From NCBI RefSeq assembly GCF_001579045.1, contig NZ_KQ970262.1, positions 323,040 to 369,977 of the forward strand: 46,938 bases of DNA, written 5' to 3'. Position 1 is the stretch's first letter; each line of letters begins with the position of its first letter. The notes under the pieces are model-generated. The model did no database searches. It was not told the origin of the DNA and saw only the letters and a list, made by a program, of their open reading frames with translations. This DNA is from Streptococcus mitis. Its GTDB lineage: Bacteria; Bacillota; Bacilli; Lactobacillales; Streptococcaceae. Positions 14,882 to 24,705 of the stretch are shown in pieces. The position numbers and the translations under genes were made by a program.

Positions 14882-16294
14882 TTACCCAACTGACCCTTCC
14901 ATTTCATAGCTAATCAAGCGGTTCAGCTCAACTGCATATTCCATTGGAAGTTCTTTCGTGAAGGGTTCTACAAATCCCATAACAATCATCTCTGTTGCCT
15001 CAGATTCTGACAAGCCACGACTCATGAGGTAATAGAGTTGTTCCTCTGAAATCTTAGATACCTTAGCTTCGTGTTCCAAAGCAACTTGCGAGTTGTGGAT
15101 TTCATTAAATGGAATAGTATCTGATGCTGACAAGTCATCCATAATAATGGTATCACACTCAATGTGAGAAACAGATTTCTTAGAGTTTTTATTAAAGGTT
15201 ACTTGTCCACGATAGTCAACCTTTCCTCCACCTTTAGCGATGGATTTAGACACGATAGACGAGCTAGTATGTGGAGCATTGTGAATCATCTTAGCACCCG
15301 TGTCTTGGTGTTGCCCTGCATTAGCAAAGGCAATAGAAAGCATGGTACCACGCGCACCTTCTCCATCTAGGTAAACAGACGGGTATTTCATAGTCGTTTT
15401 AGCCCCCAAGTTTCCATCGATCCACTCAACAGTCGCATCTTTCAAGGCTTTGGCACGTTTCGTTACCAAGTTATAGACGTTATCAGACCAATTTTGGATG
15501 GTCGTATAGCGCATATAAGCACCATCCAAGGCAAAAATTTCTACAATGGCGGCGTGCAAGCTGTTGCTTGAATAAGTTGGCGCTGTACATCCTTCTACGT
15601 AATGAACACTTGCTCCCTCATCAACGATAATCAGAGTACGTTCAAACTGACCAGTATTTTCATTGTTGATACGGAAGTAGGTTTGAAGTGGAATATCTAC
15701 CTTGACACCTTTTGGTACGTAGATAAAGGTTCCACCAGACCATACAGCCGAGTTAAGGGCAGCCAACTTGTTATCTGTCGGCGGTACCAACTTAGCAAAG
15801 TATTGTTTAAACAAGTCTGGATATTCCTTGAGGGCAGAATCCGTATCTGTAAAGATAATCCCCAATTTCTGGAACTCTTCCTTCATGTTGTGGTAAACTA
15901 CTTCTGACTCGTACTGGGCAGAGGCACCGGCTAGATAAGCACGCTCAGCTTCTGGTATCCCAATACGTTCAAAGGTTTCTTTAATTTTTTCAGGAACCTC
16001 ATCCCAAGAACGGGCTGGTTTATCAGATGGTTTTTGGTAGTAGATCAAGTCATCAAAATCAATCTCTGACAAGTCTGCTCCCCAAGTTTGCATGGGCATT
16101 TTTTTGAAGGTTTCATAAGACTTCAAACGAAATTCTAGCATCCACTCAGGTTCTCCCTTAGCAGCTGATAGTTCACGAATGACATCTTCATTCAGTCCTT
16201 TTCCTGTCGATAGGACAGGCTCTACATCATCATGGAAACCAAATTTATATTCACCAAGATCAATTGGTTTTGGTTCTACTCTTTCTTCAGCCAT
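14882..16294 (-). CDS. sufB: Fe-S cluster assembly scaffold SufB
   Basis: 470 aa from [20 protein letters not shown]; the start is set by AGAAAGGAT before the ATG, and the longer frame has no ribosome site. Beta-helix SufBD core with the conserved SHIECDTI cysteine and [20 protein letters not shown] at the C-terminus. Forms the SufBCD complex, in which Fe-S clusters are built on SufB. Last gene of sufCDSUB in transcription order, 57 nt after sufU. Confidence 0.97.
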   Translation of the reverse strand: MAEERVEPKPIDLGEYKFGFHDDVEPVLSTGKGLNEDVIRELSAAKGEPEWMLEFRLKSYETFKKMPMQTWGADLSEIDFDDLIYYQKPSDKPARSWDEVPEKIKETFERIGIPEAERAYLAGASAQYESEVVYHNMKEEFQKLGIIFTDTDSALKEYPDLFKQYFAKLVPPTDNKLAALNSAVWSGGTFIYVPKGVKVDIPLQTYFRINNENTGQFERTLIIVDEGASVHYVEGCTAPTYSSNSLHAAIVEIFALDGAYMRYTTIQNWSDNVYNLVTKRAKALKDATVEWIDGNLGAKTTMKYPSVYLDGEGARGTMLSIAFANAGQHQDTGAKMIHNAPHTSSSIVSKSIAKGGGKVDYRGQVTFNKNSKKSVSHIECDTIIMDDLSASDTIPFNEIHNSQVALEHEAKVSKISEEQLYYLMSRGLSESEATEMIVMGFVEPFTKELPMEYAVELNRLISYEMEGSVG

Positions 16295-16351
16295 AATATC
16301 CTTTCTTTCATTCTTCATTTCTACTGATTCATAAGACAACAGAAACTTGTC

Positions 16352-18008
<1,657 letters not shown>

Positions 18009-18015
18009 CTACCCC

Positions 18016-19278
18016 TTAGCGTTTTGACAATTTTTCTTCGATAGTCGCAATCATTTCATCACGAACTTCCTTGACTGGAATCTCCACGATAACAGATCCA
18101 AGGAAACCACGGACAACCAAGCGTTCTGCAGTTGCCTTGTCCAAACCACGACTCATGAGGTAGTACATATCTTCTGGGTCTACCTGACCGATAGAAGCCG
18201 CGTGTCCTGCAGTTACGTCATTTTCATCAATCAAAAGAATTGGGTTAGCATCTGAACGCGCTTGATCTGAAAGCATGAGAACACGGCTCTCTTGTTGGGC
18301 ATCTGCTCCCTTAGCACCCTTGATGATGTGACCGATACCATTGAAGGTCAAGGTTGCTTTTTCAAGAATAACCCCATGTTGGAGGATATTTCCGATTGAG
18401 TTGCAACCATAGTTAGTCACTCTAGTATCAATCCCTTGAACCTGACGACCACTTGAAAGAGCTACAACTTTCAGGTCAGCATGGCTACCATTACCAATCA
18501 AGTCACTATCAAAATCAGCAACGACATTTCCTTCGTTCATGACACCAATTGCCCAATCAATGCTTGCATCGTTGCCTAATTTACCACGACGGCTAATGTA
18601 AGCAGTGACGTTTTCACCTAGACGGTCAATCGCAGCAAACTTGACTTGAGCACCAGAACGTGCAATTACTTCTACTGTGATATTAGCAGTTGCTTTGGCA
18701 CTTCCTTCACCGCGTGACTCTAAACGCTCCAGATAACTAATCTTAGAATTTTTACCAGCGATAATCATAATATGCTTGTTAAACGGCACATCACTATCAC
18801 TATCTTGGTAGAAAATACCTTCGATTGGCTCTTTAATTTCAACGTTATCAGGAATATAGAGAACAGCACCACTATTGAAATAAGCTGTATGGTAGGCTGC
18901 CAACTTGTCATCGTCATACTTAACAGATGACATGAAGAATTCTTCTACGAGCTCTGGAATTTCTTCTAAAGCTGAATGGAAATCTGTAAAGACAACACCC
19001 TGTTCAGCCAACTCAACTGGAATTTGCTCAAAAACAGTTTGCGTTCCTACTTGCACCAACTTCAAATGGTTATCTAGTGCAGTGAAATCTGGAACATTTA
19101 CTGATGGCTCGCTTTCTGTAATCGTCCCATCCCCCAGATTCCAACGGTGGAATTTGACACGCTCAATAACTGGTAATTCCAAAGTCTCAATCTTGTCAAA
19201 AGCTTTTTGACGGAGATCAGCCAACCAGCTTGGTTCAGCGTGCATTTCTGAAAAAAGTTTAATATTTTCTTTAGTCAT
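18016..19278 (-). CDS. sufD: Fe-S assembly protein SufD
   Basis: 420 aa with the SufBD beta-helix region (VDEG-like repeats; NNGCNSIGNILQHG-type segment at YGCNSIGNILQHGVIL) and ending [20 protein letters not shown], the SufB/SufD shared C-terminal motif. Partner of SufB and SufC. It has a proper start after AGGAGAAGTAA. Confidence 0.96.
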   Translation of the reverse strand: MTKENIKLFSEMHAEPSWLADLRQKAFDKIETLELPVIERVKFHRWNLGDGTITESEPSVNVPDFTALDNHLKLVQVGTQTVFEQIPVELAEQGVVFTDFHSALEEIPELVEEFFMSSVKYDDDKLAAYHTAYFNSGAVLYIPDNVEIKEPIEGIFYQDSDSDVPFNKHIMIIAGKNSKISYLERLESRGEGSAKATANITVEVIARSGAQVKFAAIDRLGENVTAYISRRGKLGNDASIDWAIGVMNEGNVVADFDSDLIGNGSHADLKVVALSSGRQVQGIDTRVTNYGCNSIGNILQHGVILEKATLTFNGIGHIIKGAKGADAQQESRVLMLSDQARSDANPILLIDENDVTAGHAASIGQVDPEDMYYLMSRGLDKATAERLVVRGFLGSVIVEIPVKEVRDEMIATIEEKLSKR

Positions 19279-19305
19279 TTACTTCTCCTAAAAGATACGA
19301 GGGAA

Positions 19306-20076
19306 TTACAATTCTTCCTTGTAGTCGTAGCCAAGTTCTTCAGCTAGTTTTGCGTATCCTTCACGTTCCAAACGCGCAGCCAATTCTGGACCACCTGAAA
19401 GGACAACACGACCTTCCATCATCACATGTACCACATCAGGTGTAATGTAGTTCAAAAGACGTTGATAGTGAGTGATAATCATAGCACCAAAGCTTTCACC
19501 ACGCATGGCATTCACACCTTTAGACACAACTTTAAGTGCGTCAATATCAAGACCAGAGTCAATCTCATCCAAAAGTGCGAAAGTTGGTTCCAACATCAAA
19601 AGTTGAAGAATTTCATTACGTTTTTTCTCACCACCAGAGAAGCCTTCGTTGAGGTAACGCTCAGCCATTTCTTCTTTCATGTTGAGCAATTCCATCTTCT
19701 CATCCAATTTAGTAATAAACTCACGAACTGAAATCTTCTCATCGTCTTCTTTACCAGCATTCATGGCTGCACGAAGAAACTCAGCGTTAGTAATTCCAGG
19801 AATTTCTGATGGGTATTGCATAGCAAGGAAAAGTCCCATACGCGCACGCTCATCCACTTCCAACTCAAGGATGTTTACGCCATCAAACAAAACTTCACCT
19901 TTAGTTACTTCATAGTTTGGATTTCCCATGATAGCGGCAGAGAGAGTCGATTTACCTGTACCATTTGGTCCCATGATAGCGGCAATTTCTCCTGTTTTCA
20001 GGGTCAGGTTAACCCCTTTTAAAATTTCTTTTCCTTCAATCTCAACGTGAAGATCTTTGATCTCTAATACTGACAT
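19306..20076 (-). CDS. sufC: Fe-S assembly ATPase SufC
   Basis: 256 aa from MSVLEIKDLHVEIEGKEILK; AAAGGAAC precedes this ATG, whereas the longer frame to 20124 lacks a site. ABC ATPase motifs are Walker A GPNGTGKST, signature GFSGGEKKR, and Walker B FALLDEIDSGLD. Drives conformational change of SufBD. First gene of the operon. A weak candidate promoter on the minus strand (TTACCG-17-TAGTAT, about 20128-20156) is close to the BOX element. Confidence 0.97.
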   Translation of the reverse strand: MSVLEIKDLHVEIEGKEILKGVNLTLKTGEIAAIMGPNGTGKSTLSAAIMGNPNYEVTKGEVLFDGVNILELEVDERARMGLFLAMQYPSEIPGITNAEFLRAAMNAGKEDDEKISVREFITKLDEKMELLNMKEEMAERYLNEGFSGGEKKRNEILQLLMLEPTFALLDEIDSGLDIDALKVVSKGVNAMRGESFGAMIITHYQRLLNYITPDVVHVMMEGRVVLSGGPELAARLEREGYAKLAEELGYDYKEEL

Positions 20077-20150
20077 GATAGTTCCTTTCTTTTTCAAGGC
20101 CTTTACAGTTCTTACTGGAAACATACTAGTTGTCTCTAGAAAATACGGTA

Positions 20151-20263
20151 ATACTCAATGAAAATCAGAGAGCAAACTAGGAAGCTAGCCGCAGGTTGCT
20201 CAAAGTACCGCTTTGAGGTTGCAGATAAAGCTGACGTAGTTTGAAGAGATTTTCGAAGAGTAT
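20151..20263 (-). repeat. BOX element, short form, upstream of suf
   Basis: 113 bp in the opposite orientation to the copy at 10676. It starts ATACTCAATGAAAATCAGAG (boxC end) and finishes GATTTTCGAAGAGTAT (boxA end). Most of boxB and the inner part of boxA are missing, so it is a deleted version. It overlaps or abuts the likely sufC promoter and could affect its expression. Confidence 0.8.
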
Positions 20264-20296
20264 AAAAGGTCTATAAATATACTTTTCTAGTATAAC

Positions 20297-20318
20297 AAAA
20301 AAAAGCCTAAAAGGCTTT
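20297..20318 (-). terminator. Terminator of the dnaX operon/DUF3272 gene
   Basis: AAAGCCT-TTTAGGCTTT stem on the minus strand with eight T after it. Confidence 0.75.
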
Positions 20319-20340
20319 GATTTTGTCTGGAAGCTGAGGG

Positions 20341-20535
20341 CTAGTCTTTCCTATTAAAATGCTGATCGATGACATCAACGATTTTGCCCATCACATAACT
20401 GACTCGGAAATTTCTAAAGAGCAAAATGGCCCAAAAGGCTGCCATAATATAGCGGCCAGTCATCCAGGCTTCATTGAAAAAATAGGTCTCAGCAGCTGTA
20501 AACAGCGCCATAATAATAAATTGTTGTTTATTCAT
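20341..20535 (-). CDS. DUF3272-type small membrane protein
   Basis: 64 aa with two membrane segments (QFIIMALFTAAETYFF and GRYIMAAFWAILLF). This sequence pattern matches the streptococcal DUF3272 family as I recall it; function unknown. It follows dnaX by about 30 nt and ends before a terminator, so it is probably the last gene of that operon. Confidence 0.75.
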   Translation of the reverse strand: MNKQQFIIMALFTAAETYFFNEAWMTGRYIMAAFWAILLFRNFRVSYVMGKIVDVIDQHFNRKD

Positions 20536-20562
20536 AAACTTATTGTATCATGAAATCTTTCT

Positions 20563-22218
20563 TTAGTCTTCCTCTACCTTCACTTTATTAGCCAAAAATT
20601 CAAAACCTTCTGGAATCAGACTTTCTTCTGCTTCTTTTTCAGCTTGAGAAGATTTAGCTTTGGCTGAAAAGGCTGCGCGAACTTCTTTCCATTCTTCCAT
20701 GGAAATAGCTAAAATCTCAGGTGAAAAACCTGCTGCCTGACTGAGGATATTGCCAAACATGGTGTTGAGATTGTCCCGTTTCATGGTTTGACCAGCATTA
20801 AAGTTAGACTCAAAAGCAAGAATAGCATGGTGTTCATTGGCGGCAACCGGTTGAGAACCAACCAGCAAAGCCTTGTCAGGACCACCTAGACTTTCAATTA
20901 CCTCTCCCCAGGCATTCTGCAAGCGAATCAGATTTTGACGTGCTAAATCAGGATTTTCGACAGCCTCTTGTAAGATAGATTGAACTTTATTGCGATCCAC
21001 ACGATAGACTGTTTTGCCTGCCGCTGGACGACTAGGGGCTGGATTTGTTGGCTTAGCTACGGTTCCCACATTGGCGAGTTCTTGTTTGAGACGGGCAACT
21101 TCCTGTCTCAGCGTAGCAATTTCACTTTCAACCGCCCCTGAAAGAGCTGGTTCAGGCTTAATCTCCGCTAAACGAATGGTCATCATTTCAGCATAGATTT
21201 TAGGCTGCAAACTAGACTTAATATCTGCTAAACTCACTGTCGCCAAGCGAATCATTTCAAACAGCTTTTCCTGCGAAATAGCCAGATTATCTACAAAGAC
21301 TGGACTATGGTGAGTGTTTTCTCCTCCTGTTTGAACAATTAACAAATCTCTTAAATAGTGCAAAAGATCCGTCACAAAACGGGTCATGCTCTTACCATTA
21401 TCAAAGAGAAGATTTAAGCAAGACAAGGCCTTGGGAACATCCTGTTGAGACAAGGCAGCCACATAATCATCCAAGGCTGATAGGCTAATGGTGCCAGTAA
21501 TTTCTTCAGAGATGGCAGTCGTCAATTCATTTCCCTGTGTCAAACTCAGGGCTTGATCCAAAATAGACAAGGCGTCCCGCATTCCACCTTCCGCCCGTCT
21601 GGCAATGATCTCCACAGCCTCTGGTTCAGAACTAATATTTTCTTTTTCTAAGATATAGTGGATATGTTCCTTAATATCCTGTGTCTTAATTGATTTAAAT
21701 TCAAAACGTTGCACACGGGATAGAATAGTCGCAGGAATCTTGTGCAATTCAGTAGTGGCCAAAATAAAGACTACATTCTGTGTTGGCTCTTCCAGCGTCT
21801 TTAGGAGGGCATTAAAAGCCCCTGTAGACAGCATGTGAACCTCATCTATGATATAAACCTTATAACGAGCAAGGCTAGGCGCATAGGTAGATTTATCGCG
21901 AATTTCACGGATTTCATCCACCCCATTATTAGAGGCTGCATCCATTTCAATGACATCTTCTAAACTACCGTCCGTCACTGCTTGACAAATATAGCAGTTA
22001 TTGCAAGGTTCGCCACCCACTTGATTGGGACAGTTCATAGCTTTGGCAAAAATCTTAGCCACACTGGTTTTTCCCGTTCCACGAGGACCAGAAAAAAGAT
22101 AAGCGTGACTTATTTTTTCTTGTTTCACTGCTTGTTTAAGAGTCTTAGCCACAACTTCCTGTCCAACCAACTGAGAGAAGTTTTGACTTCTATATTTTCG
22201 ATAAAGTGCTTGATACAT
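20563..22218 (-). CDS. dnaX: DNA polymerase III subunits gamma/tau
   Basis: 551 aa from [12 protein letters not shown]; the frame extends upstream into the preceding gene but the ATG at 22218 overlaps its stop as TAATG. AAA+ motifs are Walker A GPRGTGKT (44-51), a zinc module with Cys63, 72, 75 and 78, DEVH Walker B, and the sensor segment ATTELHKIPATILSRVQRF. C-terminal tau region present. Clamp loader core linking polymerase and helicase. No obvious A6-type slippage site was noticed. Confidence 0.97.
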   Translation of the reverse strand: MYQALYRKYRSQNFSQLVGQEVVAKTLKQAVKQEKISHAYLFSGPRGTGKTSVAKIFAKAMNCPNQVGGEPCNNCYICQAVTDGSLEDVIEMDAASNNGVDEIREIRDKSTYAPSLARYKVYIIDEVHMLSTGAFNALLKTLEEPTQNVVFILATTELHKIPATILSRVQRFEFKSIKTQDIKEHIHYILEKENISSEPEAVEIIARRAEGGMRDALSILDQALSLTQGNELTTAISEEITGTISLSALDDYVAALSQQDVPKALSCLNLLFDNGKSMTRFVTDLLHYLRDLLIVQTGGENTHHSPVFVDNLAISQEKLFEMIRLATVSLADIKSSLQPKIYAEMMTIRLAEIKPEPALSGAVESEIATLRQEVARLKQELANVGTVAKPTNPAPSRPAAGKTVYRVDRNKVQSILQEAVENPDLARQNLIRLQNAWGEVIESLGGPDKALLVGSQPVAANEHHAILAFESNFNAGQTMKRDNLNTMFGNILSQAAGFSPEILAISMEEWKEVRAAFSAKAKSSQAEKEAEESLIPEGFEFLANKVKVEED

Positions 22219-22715
22219 TAGGCTTTCTCCCCAAACATTGTAAAGTCCCATTCTGTCTTTTCAAGCAAAATAGCGACAAATTGTTCCAAATAATCTCGAT
22301 CCATAGCATCATAATCATCAATCTCTGAAGAATCCAGATCCAGAACTCCAAGTAATTGACCATTCTTTACCATCGGCACCACAATTTCACTTTTAGCTCG
22401 ACTATCACAAGAAATATAGTTGGGATAAGTTGTTACATCACCAACCAGAACAGTTTCCTGAAAATAGGCTGCCTCACCACAAACACCCTTACCCAGTGCA
22501 ATACGGATGCAGGAAACACCTCCTTGGAAGGGACCTAAAACCAATTCCTTTCCATCGAACAAATAAAAGCCTGCAAATACGGTATTAGGAAAATGTGATT
22601 TTATGAGAGCACTGGCGTTGGAAAGATTAGCCAAAACATTAGTTTCACCTTCCAATAGGAAGGACAATTCTTCATTTAACATTTGATAACGTGATTGTTT
22701 TTCTGATTTTAACAT
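22218..22715 (-). CDS. Free methionine-(R)-sulfoxide reductase (GAF domain)
   Basis: 165 aa GAF-domain protein of the YebR/fRMsr type. The three cysteines of the catalytic system are present: Cys69 (GGVSCIRI), Cys79 (GKGVCGEAA) and Cys103 ([12 protein letters not shown]). Reduces free Met-R-sulfoxide, part of oxidative stress repair. Its TAA overlaps the dnaX ATG (TAATG), so dnaX translation is likely coupled to it. The -10 is 6 nt from the ATG and there is no ribosome site, suggesting a leaderless mRNA. Confidence 0.88.
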   Translation of the reverse strand: MLKSEKQSRYQMLNEELSFLLEGETNVLANLSNASALIKSHFPNTVFAGFYLFDGKELVLGPFQGGVSCIRIALGKGVCGEAAYFQETVLVGDVTTYPNYISCDSRAKSEIVVPMVKNGQLLGVLDLDSSEIDDYDAMDRDYLEQFVAILLEKTEWDFTMFGEKA

Positions 22716-22721
22716 AGAACT

Positions 22722-22730
22722 ATTATATCA
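22722..22730 (-). promoter_or_regulatory. Promoter of the fRMsr-dnaX operon, candidate leaderless start
   Basis: On the minus strand TGATATAAT (extended -10) with TTGTCT 16 nt upstream of TATAAT. Only AGTTCT separates TATAAT from the ATG at 22715, placing the expected start of transcription on or next to the A of the ATG. Confidence 0.55.
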
Positions 22731-22752
22731 AAAAAAGGAGCAGAGACAAAAG

Positions 22753-22782
22753 AAAAATCCCTTGTTTAGTAAACAAAGGATT
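22753..22782 (-). terminator. Terminator of rpsA
   Basis: AATCC-t-TTGTTTACTAAACAA-g-GGATT hairpin on the minus strand, followed by TTTTTC. It lies about 20 nt after the rpsA stop. Confidence 0.8.
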
Positions 22783-22801
22783 TTGTGAATTTTCAATTTG
22801 A

Positions 22802-24004
22802 TTAAAGTTCGATATCACCGAACAAGTCAGCCATTGAGAATCCTGTTTGTGTTTCTGGAAGTTCAAAATCACGTTTTTCTTGACGTTTTGGACGACGTGG
22901 ACGAGCAGCACGTTTTTCTTCTTTTTGTCCTTCTTCTTGAGCTGGACGCTCTTCAAGAGCTTTAATAGAAAGTGATACGCGCTCTGCATCTGCGTTAACT
23001 TCAAGAACTTTAACTTGAACTTCTTGACCAACTTTAAGAGCTTCTTTTGGATTTTCAATACGTTTGTGTGAAATTTGTGATACGTGAACAAGTCCATCGA
23101 TACCTGGCAATACTTCAACAAATGCACCGAAGTCAGTCAAACGTTTAACTGTTCCTTCTACTACATCACCTTTAGCCAATTTTTGCTCAACGCCATCCCA
23201 TGGTCCAGGTGTTGTTGCTTTAAGTGAAAGTGATACACGTCCTTCTTCTTCGTTAAGATCAAGGATTTTCACTTCAATTTCTTCACCAACAGTTACAACT
23301 GATTTTGGTGATACGTTACGTTCATGTGACAATTCAGTCAAGTGAACCAATCCGTCAACACCACCAAGGTCGATGAAAGCACCGAAGCTTGTGATACGTG
23401 CAACTTTACCAGTTACAACATCACCAACAGCCAATTTACCGAATACTTCAGCGCGAGCTGCTGCTGTAGCTGCTTCAACAACTTCACGACGTGAAAGGAT
23501 GAAGCGGTTTTCTTTAGCATCAACTTCTTTGATTTTAGCGTCAAATTCTTGACCTACAAAACGCTCAGTGTTACGTACGAAACGAGTATCCAACATTGAA
23601 GCTGGGATAAATCCACGAACACCTTCAAATTCTACTGAAAGTCCACCTTTAACGGCACGAGTTCCTTTAACAGTAACAACTTCTTCTTCGCGACCAACAA
23701 GTTTGTCCCATGCTTTGCGAGCTTCAAGGCGTTTTTTAGATACAAGGTATGTAACTGTATCAGTATCTTTACCAACTACTTGACGAAGTACAAGAACATC
23801 CAATACTTCTCCTACTTTAACAAAGTCATTGATATCTGCATCGCGATCGTTTGTCAATTCGCGAAGAGTCAAGACACCTTCAACACCAGTTCCAGAGATT
23901 GCAACGTTAGCTTGAGTCGCATCAACTGTCAATACTTCAGCACTAACAACATCACCAGTCTCAACTTGGCTAACGCTATTTAGCAAATCTTCAAATTCGT
24001 TCAT
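22802..24004 (-). CDS. rpsA: 30S ribosomal protein S1
   Basis: 400 aa with four S1 RNA-binding repeats. Repeats 3 and 4 are the clearest: GDVVTGKVARITSFGAFIDL with GVDGLVHLTELS, and GDVVEGTVKRLTDFGAFVEV with GIDGLVHVSQIS. The first two are more diverged. The C-terminus is a basic/acidic tail (AARPRRPKRQEKRDF...). Four repeats are typical of Firmicutes, against six in E. coli. GGAGGATTTTTTAG precedes the ATG. A small hairpin (CAAGTTT...AAACTTG, 24026-24045) lies in its leader and could be regulatory. Confidence 0.95.
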   Translation of the reverse strand: MNEFEDLLNSVSQVETGDVVSAEVLTVDATQANVAISGTGVEGVLTLRELTNDRDADINDFVKVGEVLDVLVLRQVVGKDTDTVTYLVSKKRLEARKAWDKLVGREEEVVTVKGTRAVKGGLSVEFEGVRGFIPASMLDTRFVRNTERFVGQEFDAKIKEVDAKENRFILSRREVVEAATAAARAEVFGKLAVGDVVTGKVARITSFGAFIDLGGVDGLVHLTELSHERNVSPKSVVTVGEEIEVKILDLNEEEGRVSLSLKATTPGPWDGVEQKLAKGDVVEGTVKRLTDFGAFVEVLPGIDGLVHVSQISHKRIENPKEALKVGQEVQVKVLEVNADAERVSLSIKALEERPAQEEGQKEEKRAARPRRPKRQEKRDFELPETQTGFSMADLFGDIEL

Positions 24005-24166
24005 CTAAAAAATCCTCCAACAATCAAGTTTTTTCTTAAACTTGACATACTTATAATTTTTTTCCTAAGCACCCGCAAGGACATGTTCATATCGTTCACG
24101 TCTTTCAATTATAAAAATAAAATACCCTAAGATATTTTTCTTTTTATCTTGATCATTACCTAAGAA

Positions 24167-24238
24167 CTGGGGTAGCTGGATTCGAACCAACGCATGAGGG
24201 AGTCAAAGTCCCTTGCCTTACCGCTTGGCTATACCCCA
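24167..24238 (-). tRNA. tRNA-Gln (anticodon TTG)
   Basis: 72 nt, TGGGGTA...TACCCCA acceptor stem, anticodon loop ACTTTGACT with TTG, and T arm GGTTCGAATCC. The 3' CCA is not encoded. Nine nt after tRNA-Tyr and co-transcribed with it. Confidence 0.97.
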
Positions 24239-24247
24239 TTGATGAAA

Positions 24248-24328
24248 TGGAGAGAGAGGGATTCGAACCCCCGAACCCGAAGGAGCGGATTTACAGTCCG
24301 CCGCGTTTAGCCTCTTCGCTATCTCTCC
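24248..24328 (-). tRNA. tRNA-Tyr (anticodon GTA)
   Basis: 81 nt with a long variable arm (CTCCTTCGGG region), acceptor GGAGAGA...TCTCTCC, anticodon loop ACTGTAAAT with GTA, and T arm GGTTCGAATCC. First gene of the tRNA pair. Confidence 0.97.
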
Positions 24329-24345
24329 TACAATCAATATGGACT

Positions 24346-24354
24346 ATTATATCA
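24346..24354 (-). promoter_or_regulatory. Promoter of the tRNA-Tyr/tRNA-Gln operon
   Basis: On the minus strand TGATATAAT, an extended -10, about 17 nt before the 5' end of tRNA-Tyr. Confidence 0.65.
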
Positions 24355-24377
24355 TGAAAATTTCAAAAAAACAAGAC

Positions 24378-24608
24378 TTATTTTGCTAAATTATAATTTT
24401 CAATCAAAATTTCCACAGCTTTTTCCAATTTTTTATAAAAACTATCGACATTCCCATTCTTTATGATGGCAAATTGTCCGTCTAATTCGGCAATTTCTCC
24501 GATAACTTTTTTACCAATGGTCAAGGTATAGCCTTCAAAACTGTCTTTTCCTACATTAACTTTAGCATCTGCTACTTGAATTTCAATTTTTTTATCTTTC
24601 TTACTCAT
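24378..24608 (-). CDS. DUF2969-type protein
   Basis: 76 aa. Short acidic/basic protein (MSKKDKKIEIQVADAKVNVG ... AVEILIENYNLAK) that fits the streptococcal DUF2969 family. No membrane segment. Function unknown. Independent unit between the tRNA operon and the AliB-like gene. Confidence 0.75.
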   Translation of the reverse strand: MSKKDKKIEIQVADAKVNVGKDSFEGYTLTIGKKVIGEIAELDGQFAIIKNGNVDSFYKKLEKAVEILIENYNLAK

Positions 24609-24660
24609 TTCATACCTCTCTTCACTTTTTCTATTTTACAAGAAAATCCAAAAACTAGCA

Positions 24661-24698
24661 AGAAAAAACTCTATATCAGGCTTGTCTAATATAGAGTT
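24661..24698 (-). terminator. Terminator of the AliB-like gene
   Basis: On the minus strand AACTCTATAT...ATATAGAGTT followed by TTTTTC, just after the stop at 24706. Confidence 0.8.
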
Positions 24699-24705
24699 TT
24701 CTGCG

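Noticed and set aside
20563-22218. Programmed frameshift in dnaX giving a short gamma form
   Set aside because: No A-rich slippery heptamer with a following hairpin was noticed in the relevant middle part of the gene.
22723-23127. 134-codon leftward ORF rich in lysine inside rpsA
   Set aside because: Out-of-frame reading of rpsA, biased by its repetitive sequence and running through the rpsA terminator.
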